Shown here piece by piece: positions 6,634 to 12,194 of a stretch of DNA of 12,194 bases. This DNA comes from JBOHHR01 sp050740975 (lineage in GTDB: Bacteria > Pseudomonadota > Gammaproteobacteria > JBOHHR01), in the NCBI GenBank assembly GCA_050740975.1, contig JBOIEE010000186.1, positions 1 to 12,194 on the forward strand. Direction: 5' to 3'. Positions within the stretch are counted from its first letter, which is position 1, and the number at the start of each line of letters is the position of its first letter. Below the pieces are notes generated by a model, which saw only the letters and a list, made by a program, of their open reading frames with translations, had not been told where the DNA came from and did not search any database. The translations under genes were made by a program, and so were the position numbers.

Positions 6634-8086
6634 CAAAGGACGGCTGACGTGTGCGCTATTGATTTCCGTTCCTAGCCCTTTGGCATATGCGGCGCAGTGG
6701 ACCATACAGCCGCTGCTCGAAATAGCCGAAACCTATAGCGATAACATAGCTCTAGCGCCTTCCGGGCTGGAAGAAGATGACTTTGTCACCGAGATCAGCC
6801 CGGGTGTCGTCGTCCGTGGTGCCGGCAGGCGGTTAACATTGGACTTTGGGTACCGGCTGCAAAATCTCGTGTTCGCCAACAACAGCGACAGCAATTCTAC
6901 CAACCATCAATTGTTCGCCAACGCGGCGGCTGAGCTGCTCAGAGAGCATTTGTTCCTCGATGCACGCGCATCGGTAGGACAGGAGAATTTTAGCGATTTA
7001 GGGTCTCGCCAAAGCGATAACCTTTCCCTGGGGGGTGACCGCGGCACGGTCATCACTTATTCCGCCAGTCCGTACTGGCGACAGCGGTTTCGCGATCTGG
7101 CAGAAGCCCTGGTGCGGTTTACCTATGACGATGTGAGCGGTGACAACAACGATGCCAGCGGCAGTTCGGTGGCCGTTAATGCCAGCTTAACGAGCGGCAC
7201 CCGTTTTGGCCGATGGGGATGGGGTCTCCGGTATGACCGACGCGATGTGAGCGACGAAGTGGGCGGCGGTAGCGACAACGCGGTGGACAACGACGGTGGC
7301 TCGGATTTCGAAACCTTCGACGGTGAAGTGAGCTATAGATTAACCCGTCAGTTGGGGATTTTTGCCGCGGGCGGTTTTGAGAACAATGACTTCGCATCCA
7401 TGGGCCAGGATACCGATGGCGTTACCTGGCGCATCGGAGCTAACTGGAGGCCCAGCCGCAACACGGAGTTGGAGGCTTTTTACGGGGATCGTTTCTTCGG
7501 TTCCACGTGGGGGATGGATTTAACGCACCGTTCGCGGCGCACAACCTGGTCCGCGAGCTACCGCGAAGAGGTGGAGCAAACGCGTAACCTGCTTTTGGAT
7601 CGCGCGCTCTTTACGCTCGCAGACACGCCCCAAGAAGCAATCACGAATCCCGTCGACGCGGAGGACCTCGTGCAAATTTCTGGCAGTCTGCCGACGTTTT
7701 CCAATGAGGTGTTCATAGACAAGACTTTTACCGGTGGCGTCGATATCGATCTCAGGCGCATGAGGCTCAGCCTGCGCGGTTTTAATACCACACGGGAGTT
7801 TCTGCAAAGCGGTGCAGAAGAAGATCAGTTTGGCACCCTGGTGACGCTCGATCGACGGCTCAGCCGAGCCACGACAGCGCTGGTCAGTATCGAATGGGAC
7901 AGATTAAATTTTGAGCAACCTGAGCGCAGAGACGATACGGTGAATTTTCGCATTGGCATACTGCATGAGTTCGGGCGCCACGTGAGTGGATTCGTCGATT
8001 ACGGGTTTTTGAGCCGGTCTTCCAGCGACGAAGGCTCAGAATTTACCGAGAATAGGATCATGGGCCACTTGTTGGTAACGCTTTAA
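6602..8086 (+). CDS. XrtA/PEP-CTERM system-associated beta-barrel outer-membrane protein (TIGR03016-like)
   Basis: The protein has 494 residues. A basic n-region (KIGHRQKRSNKGR) and a hydrophobic core precede a signal-peptidase site after AYA (residue 30). The mature part is rich in alternating aromatic/hydrophobic and polar residues with repeated strand-like segments and Asp/Asn/Gly turns, for example near LDFGYRLQNLVF and WGWGLRYDRRDV. This is typical of an outer-membrane beta-barrel. It matches the uncharacterised outer-membrane component encoded at this position in XrtA EPS loci, perhaps taking part in polymer secretion. GTG 6602 is preferred on the strength of GGAGG at 6591-6595. The protein ends in VTL rather than the usual aromatic residue. 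It overlaps the kinase by 32 bases and is followed after 5 bases by the ATPase gene. Confidence 0.85.
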   Translation: MKIGHRQKRSNKGRLTCALLISVPSPLAYAAQWTIQPLLEIAETYSDNIALAPSGLEEDDFVTEISPGVVVRGAGRRLTLDFGYRLQNLVFANNSDSNSTNHQLFANAAAELLREHLFLDARASVGQENFSDLGSRQSDNLSLGGDRGTVITYSASPYWRQRFRDLAEALVRFTYDDVSGDNNDASGSSVAVNASLTSGTRFGRWGWGLRYDRRDVSDEVGGGSDNAVDNDGGSDFETFDGEVSYRLTRQLGIFAAGGFENNDFASMGQDTDGVTWRIGANWRPSRNTELEAFYGDRFFGSTWGMDLTHRSRRTTWSASYREEVEQTRNLLLDRALFTLADTPQEAITNPVDAEDLVQISGSLPTFSNEVFIDKTFTGGVDIDLRRMRLSLRGFNTTREFLQSGAEEDQFGTLVTLDRRLSRATTALVSIEWDRLNFEQPERRDDTVNFRIGILHEFGRHVSGFVDYGFLSRSSSDEGSEFTENRIMGHLLVTL

Positions 8087-8091
8087 AGCAT

Positions 8092-9084
8092 ATGTACCGA
8101 CCATTTTATAAGCTTAGCGCAAAGCCCTTTAGGCTTACGCCCGATCCAAGGTTTTATTTCAACGCACGAAGTCATAAGCGGGCGTTGGCGTACCTGCTCT
8201 ACGGTGTCCGACAAGGAGAGGGGTTCGTGGTTATCTCGGGTGATGTGGGTACAGGGAAAACCACCTTAATGGGCGCGCTGGCTCAAAATCTCGAGCGCCA
8301 TAACGTGCATACCGCGAAAATCGTCACCACCCAACTAGATGCTGATGATCTGCTGCGGGTACTTTGCGCTGAACTGGGGTTGCCCTTTGAACGCGATTCC
8401 AAGGCTGTGTTGCTCAAGACTCTGGAAGAATTCCTCAGAGAATGCCTATATCAACACAAGCGGGTTATACTGATCATCGATGAGGCACAAAACCTGCCGC
8501 CGCGCTCTGTTGAAGAGCTTCGCATGCTTTCTAACTTTCAGCTCGCTAACCGGCCCATGTTACAGACGTTCTTGCTTGGGCAGCGAGAATTACGGCAGCT
8601 CATGCGTTCACGCGGATTCGAACAGCTAAGGCAGCGCGTTATGGCGGCTTATCATCTGGAGCCGTTTTCCAGCGACGAAACCAGACGCTACATCGAGCAC
8701 CGGCTGCGGCTTGCGGGTTGGAAGAACGATCCCGCATTTGCCGAAGAGGTGTTCGATGGCATACATCGCTTTACCAACGGTGTGCCACGGCGAATAAATG
8801 TTTTATGTGATCGGCTTCTTTTATTCGCGTGCTTGGAAGAAAAACACGATATTCAGGCGGACACACTGAAAGCCGTCGTTTCAGAAATGCGGCAGGATGA
8901 GCTGGGGGATCTGCGAAATGATACCAGCCGTTATAGTGCACAGGCAGAGGATAAGCCGCGTTCAGACCATGAGGATCGCTACAGCAAGCTGGAGCAGTCC
9001 GTGGCTTTACTGAGTAAATCGGTAAAAGAAGAATTGGCGCGGCTACGTGCAGCAGTGGCGGAAACAAGCACGACAAAACAGTGA
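8092..9084 (+). CDS. XrtA/PEP-CTERM system-associated ATPase (ExeA/GspA-like AAA; TIGR03015-like)
   Basis: This is a 330-residue AAA ATPase. It opens with FYKLSAKPFRLTPDPRFYF (5-23), characteristic of ExeA-type ATPases. Walker A is GDVGTGKTT (50-58), and Walker B is VILIIDEAQNL (125-134), with D130 and E131. A sensor region with LRQRV follows near 179-183. The final 60 residues are charged and probably helical. In ExeA relatives the ATPase helps assemble an envelope complex; here it most likely energises or assembles the EPS secretion machinery, though its exact role is unknown. ATG 8092 follows the previous stop by 5 bases with a poor ribosome site, so translation is probably coupled. It is intact and of normal length for the subgroup. 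Confidence 0.92.
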   Translation: MYRPFYKLSAKPFRLTPDPRFYFNARSHKRALAYLLYGVRQGEGFVVISGDVGTGKTTLMGALAQNLERHNVHTAKIVTTQLDADDLLRVLCAELGLPFERDSKAVLLKTLEEFLRECLYQHKRVILIIDEAQNLPPRSVEELRMLSNFQLANRPMLQTFLLGQRELRQLMRSRGFEQLRQRVMAAYHLEPFSSDETRRYIEHRLRLAGWKNDPAFAEEVFDGIHRFTNGVPRRINVLCDRLLLFACLEEKHDIQADTLKAVVSEMRQDELGDLRNDTSRYSAQAEDKPRSDHEDRYSKLEQSVALLSKSVKEELARLRAAVAETSTTKQ

Positions 9085-9174
9085 GCTACCGACATTGCTA
9101 TTTACGGAATACCTATACCGCGCAGAGGCAAACCGCGGAGCGCATCGACTAAGCCTTAAACTACGTGCTCAGCA
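9085..9174 (+). other. Gap between ATPase and FemAB genes, where the deacetylase gene commonly lies
   Basis: These 90 bases contain no credible gene, promoter or terminator, and no remnant of a deacetylase that I can recognise. In related loci a polysaccharide deacetylase gene often occupies this spot; in this window it is found inverted at 2413-3285. Confidence 0.4.
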
Positions 9175-10221
9175 GTGACCGACCTAAAATCTTTCAATGT
9201 GTCAATAACGCAGTTGCCGCCCTCCGATTACGGGCGCTGGGATGCCTACGTGCATGAGCACCCGGATGCAAGCTTTTTCCATCTAAGCGGCTGGCAAAGG
9301 GTTATAGAGGAAGCCTACGGTCATCGCAGCCACTACCTTTATGCCGAAGCGGGCGGAAGCGTGCTCGGGGTTCTTCCATTAGCTCACATTCGCAGTCGGT
9401 TGTTCTCCAATGCCCTCGTCTCAACTCCGTTTTGCGTCTATGGCGGTGTCCTATCCGACACGCCCGCGGTGGCCAACGCGCTGGTAGAGCGCGCTTGCGA
9501 ACTTGCGAACGATCTGAAGGTGGATTATCTCGAGTTGCGGAACCGTGACATAAAGACGATGGATTGGCCGGGGAAAGATCTCTATGTGACATTTCGAAAA
9601 ACCTTAGAACCGGACCTGGAGGACAACTTGGCGAGCATACCCCGTAAACAGCGAGCCGTAGTGCGCAAAGGTATCAGTGCGGGATTGCACAGCGAGCTTG
9701 ACGCAGATACGACACGTTTTTTCCGCATTTATTCCGAGAGCGTGCGCAATTTAGGCACGCCGGTGTTTCCCGCGCGCTACTTCAAAGCCCTCAAACGGAG
9801 CTTTGGCCCGCAGTGTGAAGTGTTGACTGTTACCCACAACGGGCTCGCCCTAAGCAGCGTAATGAGCTTTTACTTTCGTGATGAAGTGTTACCCTACTAT
9901 GGAGGCGGGAGCAGGCAGGCAAGAGAACTCAAAGCCAATGATTTCATGTACTGGGAGCTGATGCGGCGTGCCGTTGCAAAGGGGATCCGGATCTTCGATT
10001 TTGGCCGGAGCAAACGCGACACGGGTTCGTTTAGTTTCAAGAGAAACTGGGGGTTCGAGGCCACGCCGCTTCATTATGAATACTTCTTGGTCAAATCCCG
10101 GGAGATCCCCGATATAAGCCCAATGAACCCGAAATACACGGCACTGATCGCATTATGGCAACGCCTGCCCTTGCCCGTTTCCCGCTTACTCGGTCCGATG
10201 CTGGCCAAAAATCTCGGTTAG
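9175..10221 (+). CDS. FemAB-like XrtA/PEP-CTERM system-associated protein (GNAT fold; TIGR03019-like)
   Basis: This is a 348-residue protein of the FemAB/Acetyltransf_6 type. Characteristic stretches are FFHLSGWQRVIEEAYGHR (34-51) and YLYAEAGGSVLGVLPLAH (54-71). The C-terminal block has YYGGGSR (241-247), ANDFMYWELMRRA (254-266) and FDFGRSKRDTGSFSFKRNWG (274-293). FemAB enzymes transfer aminoacyl groups; relatives in XrtA loci are presumed to acylate or aminoacylate the EPS, but the substrate is unknown. The start is GTG 9175 with only a weak ribosome site; it is chosen because conserved similarity begins soon after it. It is the last intact gene of the operon in this window. The next region is rearranged, and no terminator is evident after its stop. 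Confidence 0.92.
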   Translation: MTDLKSFNVSITQLPPSDYGRWDAYVHEHPDASFFHLSGWQRVIEEAYGHRSHYLYAEAGGSVLGVLPLAHIRSRLFSNALVSTPFCVYGGVLSDTPAVANALVERACELANDLKVDYLELRNRDIKTMDWPGKDLYVTFRKTLEPDLEDNLASIPRKQRAVVRKGISAGLHSELDADTTRFFRIYSESVRNLGTPVFPARYFKALKRSFGPQCEVLTVTHNGLALSSVMSFYFRDEVLPYYGGGSRQARELKANDFMYWELMRRAVAKGIRIFDFGRSKRDTGSFSFKRNWGFEATPLHYEYFLVKSREIPDISPMNPKYTALIALWQRLPLPVSRLLGPMLAKNLG

Positions 10222-10262
10222 CCCCGAGCGCCGTCCAAACCTTTCGTTGGTAAGGAATGCAG

Positions 10263-10469
10263 ATGGCATCAAAGTACCTAAAGAAGTTCCGGTCGAGGAG
10301 TATAGGCGCTGCGCTGGAGGCTGGACGATTTAACAGCCGGCCAAGCCGAGACCGTAAAAGCGCGCAGGCATATCGCGCCGACAGAAACATCGGTCGTGGC
10401 AGATCCCATGATGCACTAATTTCAACACGGCCTTACGGGGAGTGCCGAGGGGGCTATGTGTACATATAG
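10263..10469 (+). CDS. Doubtful 68-codon basic open reading frame after the FemAB gene
   Basis: I do not recognise this product. ATG 10263 has AAGGA (10252-10256) 6 bases upstream, a good ribosome site. The predicted peptide (starting MASKYLKKFRSRSIG) is very rich in arginine and lysine, with no hydrophobic core or motif. It ends at TAG 10467-10469, inside a strong hairpin, and is in the same frame as the DUF11 fragment that follows. It may be the start of a gene destroyed by rearrangement, with the later part out of frame, or a chance reading frame. Otherwise the 248 bases from 10222 to 10469 hold nothing I can identify. Confidence 0.2.
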   Translation: MASKYLKKFRSRSIGAALEAGRFNSRPSRDRKSAQAYRADRNIGRGRSHDALISTRPYGECRGGYVYI

Positions 10470-10475
10470 ACCCCC
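10449..10475 (+). other. Strong hairpin at the boundary between EPS locus and DUF11 pseudogene
   Basis: GGGGG (10449-10453) pairs with CCCCC (10471-10475). After one bulged A, CTAT pairs with ATAG, followed by a G-T pair around the self-complementary TGTACA. It is not followed by a T-run, so a standard terminator is unlikely. It spans the in-frame TAG 10467-10469 and marks the point where recognisable DUF11-type coding sequence begins. Confidence 0.45.
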
Positions 10476-10838
10476 GCCGGATCGGCTACGACCCAGAACA
10501 CGGCTTATCTCTGTTACCACAACGGCGCGGCGCTGGTCCCTGCGGGCTGTACCGGAGCACCCGGCAACAACCAGCCTACAAACGCGGCGCAGTACCTCGT
10601 GCTAGCCGCGCCTGCAAGCGTCGATCTCACGATCGCCAAGAGCCATGCCGGCAGCTTCACCGTCGGCAGCCCGGGGACCTATAGCATAAGCGTGAGCAAC
10701 ATCAGCCCCGCCCCGAGCTCGGGGCTCGTCACGGTGACCGACACCCTGCCCGCGGGGCTCGCCTTTGTAGCGACCGGCTCGGGCGGGGTGAGCTGGAGCT
10801 GCAACGCCGCCGGCCAGATCGTGATCTGCACCGGCTAA
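10470..10838 (+). pseudogene. DUF11-repeat protein, fragment 1 (5'-truncated)
   Basis: From 10470 the frame reads a Thr/Ala/Asn-rich lead segment (TPAGSATTQNTAYLCYHNG) and then a DUF11 domain: DLTIAKSHAGSFTVGSPGTY, YSISVSN, VTVTDTLPAGLAFVATGSGG and a Cys pair (SWSCNAAGQIVICTG). DUF11 domains form Ig-like repeats in long secreted or surface proteins. No start codon with a ribosome site opens this frame, and an in-frame TAG precedes it. The fragment stops at TAA 10836-10838 before the last strands of the domain (normally followed by a segment ending in N-x-A), so the domain is cut short. The base composition is visibly more G+C-rich than the EPS genes to the left. It belongs with the three fragments that follow. 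Confidence 0.75.
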
Positions 10839-11634
10839 TCTCGCGACCGATCCGAGCATCGTCAACAATCACCTGCCGCTCGATCCCATCCGCTTCGACA
10901 GTAATGGCCTATTGGTGCAGAAAAGCGCCACCCGCAACATTGTCGAGATCGGGGAGTTCCTGGACTACACGGTACGGATCAAGAACGCCACGGCCTTTGA
11001 GCTGCTCTCGTTCAGCCTGAGCGACCGCCTCCCGGCCGGGTTTGGCTACGTGCAGGGCGGCGCCCGTTTCGAAGGTGCACCCCTCCCGGACCCGGATGGA
11101 GCCGGACCCTTGCTACAGTTCAGCGGCCTCGGCACACTCCTGCCCAACGCCACCGTGAGCCTGAGCTACCGGGTGCGCATAGGACCAGGCGCGCAGCTTG
11201 GGGATGGCATCAACCGGGCGCAAGCCGTGGGCGGAACGCTATGCTCGAATGTAGCGTCGGTACAGGTGAAGGTGTTCGACGGGGTCTTTAGCGACCGGGG
11301 CTTTATCCTCGGTAAGCGCCGCAACCGCATCCAGGACCGAGGCGAGCTGGGGATCCCGGGCGTCCGGCTCTTGCTCGAGGACGGCACCTACGCCGTCAGC
11401 GACTCCGAAGGTAAGTTCAGCTTTTATGGCTTGAACGCATTCACCCATGTCTTGAAAGTCGATGGGACCACTTTGCCGAGGAGCTCTAAGCTGATCGCGC
11501 TGTCGAACCGGAATGCCGGGGATCCGAACAGCCGCTTCGTAGATCTCAGAAAGGGCGAGCTGCATCGCGCGGATTTCGCGGAAGGCTCCTGCACTACTCG
11601 GGTCATGCAGGAGGTGAAACGGCGCCGCGTCTAG
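10825..11634 (+). pseudogene. DUF11-repeat protein, fragment 2 (frame shifted by one)
   Basis: The frame offset by +1 is open from 10825 and continues the family sequence: LATDPSIVNNHLPLDPI, LLVQKSATRN, EIGEFLDYTVRIKN (a DUF11-like domain), NRAQAVGGTLCSNVASVQVKV, then a carboxypeptidase-regulatory/SdrD B-like domain (GIPGVRLLLEDGTYAVSDSEGKFSF) and FVDLRKGELHRADFAEGSC. The only candidate starts are internal codons such as TTG 10912 without support. FILGKRRNRIQDRGELG looks shortened compared with the usual GKV..DxNxNGxxDxGE form. It ends in TAG 11632-11634, and the coding similarity carries on in the other frame. A gene finder may call 10912-11634 as a gene; I consider it part of a broken one. 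Confidence 0.72.
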
Positions 11635-12066
11635 AAGAGGTGGTGGTGCCCGAAACAGACCGCACCTTGGACTACGAGCTCACCCCCGAGGGGTTGCCGA
11701 CCCCGCTGAGCGATCCTAAGTCGCTGCCTGCGAGCGGTGTGGTCGGGAGGGACGCCGCGCAGCCTGTGAACCAGCGCCGGGGCGCAGTCACCAGCGCTGG
11801 GGCGCAACGGCCGGGGACGACCAGCGTGTGGCGCTATGAGCCCTTGATCGTACCCGGCACGCTCGATTCCAAGAACTCCAATCTTCCGCCCTCTGCGACG
11901 GCGGCGGTGCCGCGGGTGGACCTGGAGCAACTCTTGCCCAGCCTGGATCCGGCGCTGGGCTTCGTGGATCTCAAAGACGGCGACACCCTCCCCATCGCCC
12001 AGACCCATGTCCGGGTCAAGGGCAGAGCGGGCTCCAGCTTTAAGCTGATGGTAAAAGGCGAGGAGA
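11622..12066 (+). pseudogene. DUF11-repeat protein, fragment 3 (back in the first frame)
   Basis: From about 11622 the first frame resumes coherent sequence: EEVVVPETDRTLDYELTPEG, VWRYEPLIVPGTLDSKNS, VDLEQLLPSLDPALGFVDLK, THVRVKGRAGSSFKLMVKGEE. These resemble the linker and Ig-like region that follow the repeat domains in long outer-membrane DUF11 proteins. The switch from fragment 2 needs loss of one base or gain of two between roughly 11600 and 11634. An imperfect 20-base tandem repeat lies inside (11771-11810). Similarity in this frame fades near 12066. Confidence 0.65.
11771..11810 (+). repeat. Imperfect 20-base tandem repeat in the DUF11 pseudogene
   Basis: Two adjacent 20-base units begin CCAGCGCCGGGGCGCA and CCAGCGCTGGGGCGCA, identical at 15 of the first 16 bases; the last four bases differ. 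A 20-base unit is not a multiple of three, so a recent duplication would have shifted the frame. It may be old or may belong to the decay. Confidence 0.55.
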
Positions 12067-12194
12067 TCGCGCCTGGGGTTCGGGCTCAGCACCTCCGAAG
12101 CCGCACCCGATCTCCACCGCACCGTAGACGCCCTCTCCCTGCACTACAGCTACCAACCGGAGCGCTCCTGGGTCTTGAGCGGGCGGATCGCGGC
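12064..12194 (+). pseudogene. DUF11-repeat protein, fragment 4: beta-barrel-like segment (runs off right edge)
   Basis: From about 12064 the other frame becomes coherent: RLGFGLSTSEAAPDLHRTVD, then ALSLHYSYQPERSWVLSGRIA, a strand-turn-strand pattern like the C-terminal outer-membrane barrel of these long proteins. In intact relatives a long stretch separates the segment like fragment 3 from the barrel. Here they are directly joined and out of frame, which suggests an internal deletion. The barrel continues beyond the window. Confidence 0.6.

Noticed and set aside
10442..10684. 80-codon plus-strand open frame
   Set aside because: It is out of frame with the coherent DUF11 sequence of the same strand and has arginine-rich content typical of a shadow frame.
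11631..12122. 163-codon minus-strand open frame
   Set aside because: It is antisense to recognisable DUF11-protein linker sequence; high G+C explains the long stop-free stretch.
1..12194. tRNA, rRNA, CRISPR arrays, insertion sequences, attachment sites
   Set aside because: I saw no cloverleaf, rRNA-like stretch, spaced repeat array, transposase-like protein or terminal inverted repeats with target duplications.

Overview
The window holds most of an exopolysaccharide (EPS) assembly locus of the XrtA/PEP-CTERM type. It is flanked on the left by two housekeeping-type genes and on the right by a decayed secreted/outer-membrane protein gene. XrtA-type EPS loci are known mainly from beta- and gammaproteobacteria. 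Together with a cytochrome c maturation gene (ccmC) and a DUF1244 gene, this suggests a Gram-negative gammaproteobacterium, possibly a betaproteobacterium. No ribosomal or tRNA sequence is present to place it more closely.

Left flank (1-842, minus strand): the N-terminal half of ccmC runs off the window edge. Upstream of it is a DUF1244 gene with a recognisable sigma70-like promoter. ccmC lacks ccmB directly upstream, so it does not sit in the usual ccmABC order here.

EPS locus (about 958-10221): a sigma54-type promoter precedes an XrtA-associated polyisoprenyl-phosphate sugar transferase. A DUF3473-type polysaccharide deacetylase lies on the opposite strand, and its 3' end overlaps the transferase's 3' end. 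A divergent intergenic region follows, and then a tightly packed rightward operon: outer-membrane export lipoprotein (Wza-like), chain-length determinant (Wzz-like), tyrosine autokinase/ATPase, beta-barrel outer-membrane protein, ExeA-like ATPase and FemAB-like GNAT protein. The inferred workflow is: the transferase starts the lipid-linked sugar unit, Wzz plus kinase control polymer length, the export lipoprotein and perhaps the beta-barrel protein carry polymer out, and the deacetylase and FemAB-like proteins modify the product. The exosortase, asparagine synthase-like protein and other glycosyltransferases usual for such loci are not in the window.

Right flank (10222-12194): about 250 bases hold only a doubtful basic 68-codon reading frame and a strong hairpin. 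After them comes a visibly more G+C-rich pseudogene of a long DUF11-repeat protein. It is split among two reading frames, has at least three frame changes and probable internal deletions, and continues past the window.

The observations most worth checking are: (1) two nearly identical 15-base GGCAC-N5-TTGCC elements (13 of 15 bases shared), one upstream of the transferase and one lying on the start codon of the export gene; (2) the inverted, displaced deacetylase gene; (3) the rearranged right boundary. I see no clearly new defence, mobile or RNA system.
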